In this document: in pieces, positions 18,091 through 27,579 of the stretch
Numbering within the stretch: position 1 is the stretch's first letter
Layout: every line of letters begins with the position of its first letter
Origin: Arcticibacter sp041902385
GTDB lineage: Bacteria > Bacteroidota > Bacteroidia > Sphingobacteriales > Sphingobacteriaceae
Length of the DNA stretch: 64,000 bases
Direction of reading: 5' to 3'
NCBI RefSeq assembly: GCF_041902385.1
Contig: NZ_CP169244.1
Location: 3,596,001-3,660,000 of the forward strand
Notes under the pieces: model-generated
What the model was told of the DNA's origin: nothing
Databases searched by the model: none
Seen by the model: the letters and a program-made list of their open reading frames with translations, nothing else
Program-made: the position numbers and the translations under genes

Positions 18091-19677
18091 ATGAGGGACG
18101 TTATTATGAAAACTAAAAATATTGCTACTGTTTTACTTCTCGCGGTTCTTATCGGACTGAATTCGTGTAAGGACTTTTTGGAGGAAGATCCGAGATCAGG
18201 AGTGACCTTGGGACAATATTACAAGGACCAGGCACAGGCGCTGGAGAACGTCAATGCTCTTTACAGGATGGGCGCACCACTGAGATATGCGGCCGCAGGA
18301 AGCGCTTATATTGGGCCTACTGCATCCATCAATAACATGCTAACCGGATATTTCAGCAACTCGTATGAGGGGCAGGAACTCGTTACTCAATATGCGCGCC
18401 AGCTTACGCGCCAGCAGAATACGCGTACGGTATCGAATACCATGAACACCATCTGGAACGAGTCCTACAGGGCCATCAATACTGCCAACGGCGCTATTAA
18501 ACATATTCCGGCTATAACATTCACCGATCCGAATGAGCAGAAGCGTCTGGTGGCAGAAGCCAGGTTTTTCAGAGCTTTCAATTACTTCTATCTGGTCAAA
18601 ACCTTCGGCGCAGTCCCGCTCCCTACTGAGCCCTATGAAAAGTTGGAAAATCTGTACTTACCTCGCACCGCGCCAGCAGAGGTATATGTCCTGATGGAAA
18701 CTGACCTGAAGGAGGCGGTTGACCTTCTGCCTGCTACCACATTTGCGGCTAACGGACACCGCATTACGAAGTTCGCGGCGGCAATGGCTCTCGCGAACGT
18801 CTATCTTCAGCAAAACAAGTTCGCAGAGGCGGCTACTTACGCCAAAATGGTAGTTGAGTCGCCGCATAGCCTCACGGAAAACAGCGATCTCGGGATGAAT
18901 AGTGCCTATAACAAACTACGCAAAACGGATGATCTCCCTGAGTCAATTTATGCGTTCGAGTTTGACGCCACCACCAACACCAGTGAATGGTGGCCTACCT
19001 ACGCATTCAGCTCTTCCGCCACTGCGGTGTTTTCGAAGTATTCGATCTTCGAAAGAGTTTACGGGCCGACCAACCGTTTCCTGAACGTATATAAAGAAGA
19101 CGATTTGCGCATTAAGCCAAATCAGTTCTACCACTGGGAGTACACCAATCCTCGTGAACCTGATAAAAAGTGGAGCTCAGATGTTGCCGGCATTTGGTAT
19201 TATTACGACGAGGAAGCAGTTCTCAACACCGGGAGAGGTACTAAGGACTGGAACTTTTACCGCTATGCAGAAGCATTGTTGATAGCAGCTGAGGCCACTG
19301 CGAGGACGGCAAATGCCGTTACTGCAGAAGCTGCCGGCTATCTGGCCCGGATTAAGGCTCGTGCCAGCACAACCGGAAAAACTGCAGCCGAGTTTACGAC
19401 CGAGCTGCAGGCTTTGTCATTAAATGCTTTTGTTGAAGAAGTATGGACAGAGCGTCTTCGCGAGCTTCCACTGGAATTTAAGATGTGGGACGACTGTCTG
19501 CGCACTGGCAAGTTTCCAGTCATCTCAACTACAACTAAAGGTGCTGTTACTTATCAAAACCTGGTTGGCGCCACCAATGGGGCGGGAACGGTTATCAAGG
19601 AAACCGACCTTCTGTGGCCGATCTCTCAGGATGAGTTGCAGCGGAATCCTGAGCTAAGTCAGAATGCGGGATATTGA
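18091..19677 (+). CDS. susD: SusD/RagB family glycan-binding lipoprotein
   Basis: Surface lipoprotein of about 525 residues that lids the SusC barrel and binds the glycan. The signal MKTKNIATVLLLAVLIGLNS precedes the acceptor Cys, followed by KDFLEEDPRSG, the standard SusD opening. TPR-like helices follow (ARFFRAFNYFYLVKTFGAVP, then AAAMALANVYLQQNKFAEAA), and the C-terminus carries the RagB end (WTERLRELPLEFKMWDDCLR, then WPISQDELQRNPELSQNAGY). Start is ATG 18091 or, better matched to the signal peptide, ATG 18106. It is cotranscribed with susC. No glycan-cleaving enzyme follows: the next thing is a hairpin and an IS element. Confidence 0.95.
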   Translation: MRDVIMKTKNIATVLLLAVLIGLNSCKDFLEEDPRSGVTLGQYYKDQAQALENVNALYRMGAPLRYAAAGSAYIGPTASINNMLTGYFSNSYEGQELVTQYARQLTRQQNTRTVSNTMNTIWNESYRAINTANGAIKHIPAITFTDPNEQKRLVAEARFFRAFNYFYLVKTFGAVPLPTEPYEKLENLYLPRTAPAEVYVLMETDLKEAVDLLPATTFAANGHRITKFAAAMALANVYLQQNKFAEAATYAKMVVESPHSLTENSDLGMNSAYNKLRKTDDLPESIYAFEFDATTNTSEWWPTYAFSSSATAVFSKYSIFERVYGPTNRFLNVYKEDDLRIKPNQFYHWEYTNPREPDKKWSSDVAGIWYYYDEEAVLNTGRGTKDWNFYRYAEALLIAAEATARTANAVTAEAAGYLARIKARASTTGKTAAEFTTELQALSLNAFVEEVWTERLRELPLEFKMWDDCLRTGKFPVISTTTKGAVTYQNLVGATNGAGTVIKETDLLWPISQDELQRNPELSQNAGY

Positions 19678-19717
19678 GCTACATGAATGATTTGCGTAAG
19701 CAAATCATTCATGTAGC
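19678..19717. terminator. Perfect 18-base-pair hairpin after susD
   Basis: GCTACATGAATGATTTGC at 19678-19695 and its exact complement at 19700-19717 enclose the four-base loop GTAA. It begins directly after the susD stop codon. The stem is long and uninterrupted but has no T tract, so it may end transcription in both directions or protect the 3' end of the sus transcript. Confidence 0.7.
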
Positions 19718-19970
19718 GGTGAGAGGGGAGGCCCCTTGGTATCAACTTACAGGAGCAGGTATTAAATCACCTCCAGGTGGCTTGGTTTAACTGCGGTAAT
19801 TGTGAGCATCCGAGGTGAAAGCATCGGACAGGTGTCAGGTATCTATAGACGATGAATCAAAATGAACTGACGGGGAAGAGTAGAGGACATCGCGTACGGT
19901 TCCGTAAGAATCTCGGCTGAAATGCCTGGCATTACTTATGAGAAGCAACCAGTATTAAAAAGAAGAGGGG
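19718..19970. other. Unassigned segment, possibly a structured-RNA relic
   Basis: No open frame of note. The text is G- and A-rich with short complementary blocks (CATCCGAGGTGAAAGCATCGG, shortened here to the part CCGAGGTGAAAGCATCGG, and CGCGTACGGTTCCGTAAG) and looks like a folded RNA, perhaps the 5' domain of a group II intron left after loss of the rest. No intron-encoded protein or domain V is seen nearby, so this is only a suggestion. Confidence 0.25.
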
Positions 19971-19978
19971 CAACACGT

Positions 19979-19994
19979 GAGGGCACTGAAAAAG
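19979..19994. repeat. Left terminal inverted repeat of the IS1182-family element
   Basis: Sixteen bases, exact complement of 21684-21699. Preceded by the target duplication CAACACGT. Confidence 0.93.
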
Positions 19995-20151
19995 CAGCTC
20001 AATAATGCTGTATTAAAAAAGCGATCAAGAGAAAGGCAACTTTTACTTGGTCGCTTTTCTTTTTGTCCACTATTTGGTTGGGTGGTTTTTTATAGCCGAT
20101 ACAGGCGTATACAGAACAGATTGGGCAATCGGGCGTGATTTTTCCGGGAAC

Positions 20152-21602
20152 TTAGTTGATCAGTTTGATGATCCTTTTCAGATTTACAGTAAAGATGGCC
20201 AGTGCGCCCTGCATCTGCATATTTTCGATGCCATAGGCTATCGCCCGGCCATAGCCATGAACGTTTTTTAGTTCACTGTTCTTGGCTTCGACCTTATACC
20301 GGTGTTTGATCTTCTGCTTATACTCGTCTGTTTCCTGAAATGCCATCTGCTGCAGGTGCGTGTCTGATTTTATACTAACCGAGTAGGTTTTGAACTTTGC
20401 TCCGGGCCTATAGCAATTCTCTCTCAATGGGCAAACCTTACACTTTTCAACATCAAAGTAATAGGTGTCCACCTGGTTTTCTCCAATATTTTTTTCCCGC
20501 AACGTGCCTTTCGGAAGGCCAGATGTCCCGCCGGGCAGACGAACATATCAGCGTCCTTATTGTAATCGAACTTATCTTCTTCTTTTCTGACCCCCTGGGT
20601 GATGGCAGGGTTCAGTTTGGCCACCGTTTTGATGCCTTGTCCATTCATTAAGGCAAGGTTATCTTTCCCTGAATAAGCTGAATCGCCGATGACCGTTTCT
20701 ACTTTAATGCCATTTTGCTGACTGATCTCCAACAGTTTGGGGAGTTGGGGGCCATCGCCCTTTTCCCCTGAAGTAACTACAGCAGCAGTGATGATGCGCT
20801 CCTCTGTCATCGCCAAATGGGTCTTGTAACCAAAGAATGAACTATCAGCTGATTTATGGCCTGTTTTGGCATCCCTGTCTTTGGATAATGTATAGTGTTC
20901 CTGCGTATCTGCCACCGTCTCTTTCAACAGATTCAACTTCTCTTTTACCGACGGTATCTGGCTTAGCGTCTTGTCAGCTTCGATACACTTTTCCAATGCA
21001 CTGCAATAGGCCAGTTCTTTATCCAATTCCTCTGTGCTGTTCTTTTCAGGCATTATTGCTTTCATGTCTTCATCTATCGCGTATACCGCTTTGCGCAGTA
21101 GCTTTGAACGCTCCCGTAGTACTTCCAAGGCTGAATAAGGGTTTGACCTCGACAGGGAATGGGTAGCATCAACAATGATAGACTTTGACCGGATGATCCC
21201 TTTTTCAATAGCTATTGTTACTGTTTTATTAATGAGCAGGTTTAACAGATCATTATCCTTTAACCGCAGCTTCCTGAACTTTGTTAATGAACTGGGGTCG
21301 ATAACTCCTTCCTCAGGCGACATATCAAGGAAATATTTGAAGGACATATCATACTGCGAACGCTCAACAACATCCACATCCGAAACCGTATAGATCGTTT
21401 TCAACAACAGGTATTTGAACATTCGCACAGGGCTTTCAGCCTTCCTGCCGTTGGTCATGCAATATTTGCTGACCAGTTCTTCATAGATAAATGTAAAATC
21501 TATCAGGTCGTTGATCTTACGCAGAAGATTGTCTTTGGGAACGATCAGGTCATATAGCCCTGAAAACGCGCTGAACTGTATCTGTTGTTGTTGGGCAAGC
21601 AT
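20152..21602 (-). pseudogene. IS1182 family transposase, one-base frameshift
   Basis: DDE transposase of about 483 residues read from 21602 downward. The N-terminal DUF772-type domain (QQIQFSAFSGLYDLIVPKDN, then CMTNGRKAESPVRMFKYLLL) and the catalytic core (SKSIIVDATHS, then DSSFFGYKTHLAMTEERIIT and VETVIGDSAYSGKDNLAL) are in one frame. The C-terminus (NQVDTYYFDVEKCKVCPLRE, then RYKVEAKNSELKNVHGYGRA with the catalytic Glu region) is in another. The break is in a run of seven T on the + strand at 20489-20495; an eighth would give GKKNIGENQV and restore the frame. The sharp terminal repeats and intact target duplication suggest a recent insertion, so the shift may be a sequencing error. Confidence 0.85.
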
Positions 21603-21683
21603 CTTAGTGTCTTTCTTTCGACACTTTAAGATACAAAAAAGGAGCAGAAAACCCTCGTCTTCTACTCCTTTTGTCCCTTAGAA

Positions 21684-21699
21684 CTTTTTCAGTGCCCTC
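21684..21699. repeat. Right terminal inverted repeat of the IS1182-family element
   Basis: CTTTTTCAGTGCCCTC, followed by the second copy of CAACACGT at 21700-21707. Confidence 0.93.
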
Positions 21700-21707
21700 C
21701 AACACGT

Positions 21708-22412
21708 TTGCCCCTTTTTCTTTTTAATCTCATTCCCCTGAGCTTATTCCGCTCGATGCCTTTGAATACATCGTTCACGAGCTACTGGGAACAAAACAAA
21801 GCACAGTAACGCGGCAATGGTGGGGGTGCCGTTCGAGATGCGCGCAATACGATCGGTTTTCATTCCAGGGATGACTGGATAGACATGCCTGAAGACTTCG
21901 TAATGGGAAAGGGCTTTTAAATACGGGAAGCCGTATAAATCAATTAAACAGACCGGTTAGTTTTGACACCTCCCAAGGAAAGGGCTCAGATTATTTGTTG
22001 TTTTCTCAACGACGTAAATTACCGGAGATGCTCAGAAACGTATGAATAGCCGAGGACCATGAGTTTACAGATGTTTCTGTGCAGAAAATACTTAAGGATT
22101 GGTACTGGAACAGTCACTATGTTTACTATTTTGATCATATCTGTTAACGCAGATTATCAAAGTGAGTAGACAGGCCTTCGACTCTGCTGATTGCAGATCT
22201 GCGGTGTCCGTAGGGCCCTGGTCATGCACTGGTGCTGCGTGCTGCAGAGGATAGTATCAGTAAAAATTAACACGGACTCTTTCGTTGCTAAAACGGAATG
22301 TGTTGCAAATAGAGCTGCGATCGGTGGTGGCATTAACCTTTGGTCCCTTGCTACCAATGTGATAGGAACAGTCTATCACGGGACCTTATAGATCTGTTTA
22401 AATGATTTTTAA
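21708..22412. other. Gene-free stretch of about 700 bases
   Basis: No gene can be supported on either strand. Short frames exist but have no protein-like composition. It begins with the right arm of the hairpin split by the IS element (to about 21730). The remainder may be decayed coding sequence. Confidence 0.4.
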
Positions 22413-23193
22413 GTGAAACGAGTACTATCATTAACACTGATTGCTTTAATCTTAACTGCCTGTAAAAAGTCGGACGACGATTCCAGACAGGATAGTTCAT
22501 GTAGAATTTCCTCAATGGAAAATGATGGGGATAGAGCTTACTATACATATAATGAAAAGGGGGGCTAACCAGGATAGACTATGATGCTGAAAAATCCTCG
22601 GACTTCGAGACCTTCACGGTCAGCGGCAATAAGCTGACCTACTACGGTGAGTATGTTTATAGAGGCGAGAAGGATACCTATGTCCAGATCTTTGACTTGG
22701 ATAACAAGGGGCGGATATCAGGGTTTGCAGAAACGTACTATGGTGTCTCAGCTACATTTAAGTACGATGCAGATGATCATCTGGTTGAAATAAATGGAGC
22801 AACAGGCAATAAAGCAGGCTCCTATTCTAAGCTGACCTATGTTGAAGGAAATTTAACAAAAGTGGAAGAGGTGAGTAGCTCGGGCTGGTCAACTATTTAC
22901 ACTATTTCTTACAGCTCAGAACGTGTTACGCAACCTATGATAAATGCTGTGGCGTTAAATAACGTGATTCGGGTGCCTGAATTGGATTTTTTTACTTAAC
23001 GCCCTACCTGGGTAGGGTATCCGTCAATTTGATAAGCAGGGTCTCTGAGTATTCAAAATCAGGAGGTACAAAGAATACAGACTACAGCTATCAAAAGGAT
23101 GCTGAAGGCAACATTACGTCAGTAAAGGTCCGCTTTAAGGACGCTTACGGACCGGGCGAAGAAACTTACAACTTTAGTTATAAGTGCAGGTAG
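22413..23193 (+). pseudogene. Lipoprotein with YD/RHS-like strand repeats, two one-base shifts
   Basis: Reads as one lipoprotein of about 260 residues when two bases are restored. The GTG at 22413 opens VKRVLSLTLIALILTACKKS, a lipoprotein signal with its Cys. After a run of six G at 22559-22564 the next frame gives LTRIDYDAEKSSDFETFTVS, then GRISGFAETYYGVSATFKYD and DDHLVEINGATGNK. After a run of seven T at 22987-22993 the last frame gives YLTPYLGRVSVNLISRVSEY and ends DAYGPGEETYNFSYKCR. The alternating Y-D strand pattern is that of DUF4595-like cell-surface proteins. It may be the neighbour-type lipoprotein of the kelch protein that follows. Function unknown. Confidence 0.65.
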
Positions 23194-23394
23194 GTCCGAT
23201 GTTATGCTGAATTAGACGGGACCGTTTCACAGTGACTCTCGTTTCCGTTGAATACTTAAAAAAGTAAGAGAGGATCTGGAAGGGGCAAAATGACGAACGA
23301 TGACTATTCCTGATCTTCACATGCTCGGCTATCTTTGACGCTTTAACTTAGTTAGAGACAGTTCGATAAAATTAAACCTTAAGCAAAAAGAGCG

Positions 23395-24741
23395 ATGGAA
23401 TTCAGATATCTAATTTTCCTATGGCTTGCCTTATTTGTTAGTTGCAAGAAAGGTGATGACAAACAGAAACAGGTCTTTTCAATTGCCGGCTTCAGTCCAA
23501 AGAATGCCATGATTGGGGATACGCTCATAATCACGGGTCAGACGTTTGGAGTAAATCCGGAGGCGATTCATATTCAGGTAGGAAATTCAGCTCCTGTAAA
23601 ACCTCTTACTATTAAGGAGTCTGAGATGACGGTGATAATTCCTGAAGATGCAAGCGGGGGAAAGATCAAACTGACAAAGTCTGACGGATCATTCGTCCTG
23701 AGCACTTCCGACTTTTTTCTTGATGATTTGGCGTACGATAAAATTTCCTTTAGCCGCTCCATTGAATTCTCGGTAGCGCGTGCCCAGTTTGGTGCTGCTG
23801 GACTTAAAGGTAAAATAGTTTTCGCTGGCGGGGAGGCAACAGGCGATTATACAACAGCCGAGATCTTCGATGTGAAGACTGGTGCACTCAACCTGGTTCC
23901 CCTTACGAGTCCTTCCCGTTATGAGCTGGCCGCCGCGGCGGCAGGAACCAAGATAGTCTTTGCAGGAGGGATGGAAAAGAATGGCATCAGTAAGGCTGTT
24001 GATATTTATGACGTAGTGACCAGTAAGTGGTCAGTTGCGCAGCTCAGTGAGCCTCGTTACCGTCTCGCTGCTGCTGCAGCCGGGAACAAAATTATCTTTG
24101 CGGGCGGAGCGAGCCCTTCTCCGGATGGCCCGGGTGGAGAGGAATCAAAAAAGGTAGATATATATGATGTGAGTACAGGCCAATGGTCTACAGCTGAGCT
24201 CAGTGTTGCCAGGCGGCGTCTTACTGCAACGGCCGCCGGTAGCAAAATTTTGATTGGGGGAGGGTATGATGAGAATGGTGATCCGGTAAGAACTGTAGAC
24301 ATCTACGACGTAAACACGGGAAAATGGACTACTGCGCAGTTGAGTATGGGGAGAGATCATTTCGCCGCTGCTGGTGCTGGGAATATTGCAATCTTTGCCG
24401 GAGGCAGTAATGCGAACGACGACGTGGTGGAAACTGCGGATATCTTTAACGCTGCTAACGGTACCTGGACGACAGCAAAACTGAGTGCAGCCCGGTCTGA
24501 CCTGGCAGGCGCTGCTTTCCCCAATAAGATCGTATTTGCAGGGGGCTACGATAATAATGACAAGGAATCAAAGATTGTAGATATATACAATATTAAAACA
24601 GGTACGTGGACCACAGCTCAGCTTAGCGTAGCCAGGGGGAACCTTGCCGGCGCTGCGTCAGGCAATGCACTCCTGTTTGCAGGTGGGTTTAGCATGGATC
24701 AGGAGTCGAAACGTATAGATATCTTTACACTTTCCAAGTAA
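23395..24741 (+). CDS. Surface lipoprotein with TIG domain and seven kelch-like repeats
   Basis: Lipoprotein of 448 residues: MEFRYLIFLWLALFVS precedes Cys17. Residues about 28-110 form an IPT/TIG immunoglobulin-like domain (IAGFSPKNAMIGDTLIITGQ). The rest is a run of seven near-regular repeats of about 48-52 residues, each with an Ala-rich strand, a KIVFAGG-type strand and a VDIYDV-type strand followed by a Trp-Thr/Ser turn (KWTTAQLS). Such repeats form a beta-propeller; seven copies would close a seven-bladed ring. It is presumably anchored in the outer membrane and binds a ligand or sugar. No catalytic motif is seen. Confidence 0.85.
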   Translation: MEFRYLIFLWLALFVSCKKGDDKQKQVFSIAGFSPKNAMIGDTLIITGQTFGVNPEAIHIQVGNSAPVKPLTIKESEMTVIIPEDASGGKIKLTKSDGSFVLSTSDFFLDDLAYDKISFSRSIEFSVARAQFGAAGLKGKIVFAGGEATGDYTTAEIFDVKTGALNLVPLTSPSRYELAAAAAGTKIVFAGGMEKNGISKAVDIYDVVTSKWSVAQLSEPRYRLAAAAAGNKIIFAGGASPSPDGPGGEESKKVDIYDVSTGQWSTAELSVARRRLTATAAGSKILIGGGYDENGDPVRTVDIYDVNTGKWTTAQLSMGRDHFAAAGAGNIAIFAGGSNANDDVVETADIFNAANGTWTTAKLSAARSDLAGAAFPNKIVFAGGYDNNDKESKIVDIYNIKTGTWTTAQLSVARGNLAGAASGNALLFAGGFSMDQESKRIDIFTLSK

Positions 24742-24805
24742 GGCACATGAAGAAGCAGACCCGTCTCGTCTTCGCGAAAGGTGATAATGTGCTCAGGCGG
24801 GTAAT

Positions 24806-24829
24806 GACTGGATTGTTCATAATCCAGTC
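24806..24829. terminator. Hairpin between convergent genes
   Basis: Arms GACTGGATT and AATCCAGTC with the loop GTTCAT, between the kelch lipoprotein (+) and the AraC regulator (-). A short T-containing tail follows. Likely a bidirectional terminator. Confidence 0.6.
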
Positions 24830-24902
24830 TTACTGCTAATTTGCTCCATTCCTTTTAAGATCGCTCCTTCAGGAACGAGCCTCATTCATGCTTTTAACCC
24901 TT

Positions 24903-25745
24903 TTAGCCGATACTCGTCCCGCTATTGAGAAAATATGTTTTGGGAGGAACGCCCGAGAATTTCCGGAAATCCTTTATGAAATGGTTGGCATCACAATAGC
25001 CGTTGTCCAGGGCAACCTGCAAAAGGTCCTTTGTCTTTGTATCCTGCAGGTCCAGGTAAGCATGGAGGAAGCGGCGCATCAGAAGATAGTTTTTCGGGGA
25101 GACGCCGAGGTGTTTTTTGAAATTTCTTTCCAGCCATTTGTAACTTAAACGGGCTTTACATGCGTTAACCAGGGCCTTTACTGTCTGGATACCTTGCTTA
25201 TCAATCAGCTCCAGTACGTCCGTCAATACGTCCGGATAGGAATGGATGGAAACTTTGGCGGAAAGGAAGCGGTTTATTGCCTCTATTTTTTGGTCTTCGG
25301 AGGAGGCGGAATAAAATACATTGTTAAATGCCTCAAAACCAAATCCCGCTATTTCAGAGAAGTCTAAAACCTGCCTCTGGTCAAAAAGTTTAGGTCCGGT
25401 TTCAAACAGCCTGAAAAAGGCGCCAGGATAAAATCGCATTACAAAAAGCCCATCAAATGAGGCGGGAGACTCGCAGTAAATATTTCTCAGCATACCTCCG
25501 CAAACCCATGCGTTACCAACTAATGTCAGGTCTCCGTCTGCGTTGATTCTGGTCTTCTTGTCTTTCGTTTGCATGAACGCCACTACGGGATAACCGTCAT
25601 TGAAAAACAGTTCCCTGCCCGCGAAATGTGCTTCGTTAAGAAAGTAGTACCCTTCCACATACTCCTTTAAGTCATCAGAAGGTGTGAATCTGGCGACACC
25701 GTTTTCGTCGGGACTCGCTATATATTTAAAGAAGCTGATAGGCAC
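24903..25745 (-). CDS. AraC family transcriptional regulator
   Basis: Regulator of 280 residues. The N-terminal ~160 residues are a cupin-like sensor of the DUF6597 kind (SDDLKEYVEGYYFLNEAHFA, then PASFDGLFVMRFYPGAFFRL). The C-terminal HTH pair is clear: VKALVNACKARLSYKWLERN and FKKHLGVSPKNYLLMRRFLH, then LLQVALDNGYCDANHFIKDF with FRKFSGVPPKTYF at the end. It faces the methionine aminopeptidase gene across about 100 bases. Target genes unknown. Confidence 0.88.
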   Translation of the reverse strand: MPISFFKYIASPDENGVARFTPSDDLKEYVEGYYFLNEAHFAGRELFFNDGYPVVAFMQTKDKKTRINADGDLTLVGNAWVCGGMLRNIYCESPASFDGLFVMRFYPGAFFRLFETGPKLFDQRQVLDFSEIAGFGFEAFNNVFYSASSEDQKIEAINRFLSAKVSIHSYPDVLTDVLELIDKQGIQTVKALVNACKARLSYKWLERNFKKHLGVSPKNYLLMRRFLHAYLDLQDTKTKDLLQVALDNGYCDANHFIKDFRKFSGVPPKTYFLNSGTSIG

Positions 25746-25847
25746 AACGCAAATATACTACATTCAGTGATGGGAGATGGAATGTCGAAGTTATACTACC
25801 AGGGTCGCTAGTGCCGCAATTAAATTTGAAGCAAAACTTGACTATAT

Positions 25848-26612
25848 ATGGTGATCACAAATGAAGAAGAGCTTGAGGGGATGAGGCGGATAAGCGAAGC
25901 GGTAGCACTAACATTGAAGAAAATGCATGCCTATGCGAGACAGGGGATGAGTACAAAGGAACTGGACGATTATGGAGGTCAGTTGCTTAGCGGATTCGGA
26001 GCGAAGTCGGCTCCCCATCTTGTGTATCAGTTTCCGGGGCATGCATGCATCAGTATCAATAACGAGGTATGTCACGGCATACCATCCGATAAGCGAATTA
26101 TTCGGGAAGGAGACCTGCTGAATATAGATGTTTCTGCAGAACTAGATGGGTATTGGTCGGATAATGGGAGTTCCATGATCGTCGGGGAAGATATTCATAA
26201 TCAAAGGCGTCTGGTCGAAAGTTCGCGCGCTATCCTGAGGAAGGCCATTCGCGCAATAAGAGGGGGAGTGAAGATCAACGAAATCGGTGCTCTCATTGAA
26301 AAGGAGGCCAAGCGCGAAGGTTTTAAAGTGATCAAGAACCTGGGAGGTCATGGGGTGGGCAGAGGCTTGCACGAGCGCCCTGACGCCATTCTTAATTACC
26401 GGGATCCGCTTGATCTCAGGAGGTTCCGAAAAGGCTCGGTTGTTGCACTTGAAACTTTTATCACCACGCACTCCTCCTGGGCTGTAGAGTCGAACGATGG
26501 TTTTACGATGACAGGCGACAAAGGCGGTTTTGCTGTTCAGCATGAACATACAATAGTGGTAACGGACGGACTACCAATCATTCTGACTGAACAAAATGAG
26601 ATGTGGGAGTAA
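25848..26612 (+). CDS. map: Type I methionine aminopeptidase
   Basis: Cytosolic metalloprotease of 254 residues that removes the initiator Met from new proteins. The pita-bread fold and all five metal ligands are visible: Asp94 in LNIDVSAELDGY, Asp105 in YWSDNGSSM, His168 in GGHGVGRGLHE, Glu202 in ALETFI and Glu233 in VQHEHTIVV. The substrate-side His76 in NNEVCHGIPS is also present. The DNGSSM stretch differs from the common DTSRMF. Most genomes keep a housekeeping map in the ribosomal protein cluster, so this stand-alone copy is probably a second, accessory one. Confidence 0.9.
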   Translation: MVITNEEELEGMRRISEAVALTLKKMHAYARQGMSTKELDDYGGQLLSGFGAKSAPHLVYQFPGHACISINNEVCHGIPSDKRIIREGDLLNIDVSAELDGYWSDNGSSMIVGEDIHNQRRLVESSRAILRKAIRAIRGGVKINEIGALIEKEAKREGFKVIKNLGGHGVGRGLHERPDAILNYRDPLDLRRFRKGSVVALETFITTHSSWAVESNDGFTMTGDKGGFAVQHEHTIVVTDGLPIILTEQNEMWE

Positions 26613-26705
26613 AAGCAAGCGTGAAAAGCGTGTGGAGAAGTTTAATTCCATAAATTTGTCGGCCGTCCGCCAATAGGAATGAACATCGACCGAAAAGAAC
26701 GCTAT

Positions 26706-27398
26706 ATGACAGGGACCTTTGCAGAAAAAGTGATTGATTTCAACCTTGGGCTACACTACCCCGGTGATCTGCCAGAGGGCTTCAGGGTACTGAATCCCTA
26801 CCTCGATAATCCGGAAACGGTGGAGGTGATGAAACAGTTTTATCAGAAGTATTATAGCGATACTCGGCAGCGTCGCTTCATTATCGGGATCAATCCAAGC
26901 CGGCATGGGGCAGGAGTGACGGGAGTACCTTTTACAGACACAAAGCGACTGGAAAGTATGTGTGGCATTAAAATGATGTCGGCACGTACTCACGAGTTAT
27001 CCTCCGTCTTTATGTACGATATGATAGCTGGCTACGGCGGGCCAGAGCACTTTTACAGGCACTTTTACATTAATTCCCCTTTCCCTCTCGCCATTATCAG
27101 ACGGTCAGGCGACAAATGGCTTAACGCGAATTATTACGATAATCCTCGTCTTTTTGAAATGGTAAAGAGTTTTATGGTTGCCTCCATGAGACAACATATC
27201 AGTATGGGACTCGACACTTCGGAAGTTTTTGTATTGGGAAAGAAAAACGCTGAATTTATCAGCACGCTTAATAAGGAAGCCCGGCTCTTCGACCGCCTGC
27301 ACGTGCTGGAGCATCCGCGTTTTATACAGCAATACAAATCCAGGGAAAGACAGCTCTATATCGATAAATATATTCTGGCTTTTGACAAGTCGTTCTGA
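26706..27398 (+). CDS. SMUG2-like uracil-DNA glycosylase family protein (DUF4918)
   Basis: Cytosolic protein of 230 residues of the uracil-DNA glycosylase superfamily. The first motif is GINPSRHGAGVTGVPF at about 61-76, where family members bind the flipped base, and the second motif is the HPR of LEHPRFIQQY at about 203-205. NPYLDNPETVEV near the start is typical of the DUF4918/SMUG2 group. It would excise uracil or a damaged base. ATG 26706 (MTGTFAEKVIDFN) fits the family N-terminus better than the upstream ATG 26679. Confidence 0.82.
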   Translation: MTGTFAEKVIDFNLGLHYPGDLPEGFRVLNPYLDNPETVEVMKQFYQKYYSDTRQRRFIIGINPSRHGAGVTGVPFTDTKRLESMCGIKMMSARTHELSSVFMYDMIAGYGGPEHFYRHFYINSPFPLAIIRRSGDKWLNANYYDNPRLFEMVKSFMVASMRQHISMGLDTSEVFVLGKKNAEFISTLNKEARLFDRLHVLEHPRFIQQYKSRERQLYIDKYILAFDKSF

Positions 27399-27579
27399 AG
27401 GAGAAAGGGATGGGAAACGGATTCGGGCACATACTTATCCCGATCGGCGACGATGAGATGGAAGAATTAGGGAGGAGCCAGCACAGTAGGGCATATGTCT
27501 GTATCTGATTAGGGAAAATTTTGATTTAAAACAGAAGCATTAATAATGCGTATCTTTAAATCCAAAATAAACCAGTCAT

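Larger units (their letters stand above)
19979..21699 (-). mobile_element. IS1182-family insertion sequence with terminal repeats and 8-base target duplication
   Basis: An element of 1721 bases with 16-base perfect terminal inverted repeats: GAGGGCACTGAAAAAG at 19979-19994 and its complement at 21684-21699. The octamer CAACACGT directly abuts both ends (19971-19978 and 21700-21707), which is the target duplication. It carries one transposase gene on the minus strand. The target, when rejoined, is the loop of a hairpin whose arms run from ATTAAAAAGAAGAGGGGC on the left to GCCCCTTTTTCTTTTTAAT on the right, so the element sits inside a terminator-like structure downstream of the sus genes. Confidence 0.92.

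Noticed and set aside
22191..22391. 66-codon frame in the gene-free stretch after the IS
   Set aside because: No ribosome site, no family, odd composition rich in Cys and Trp.
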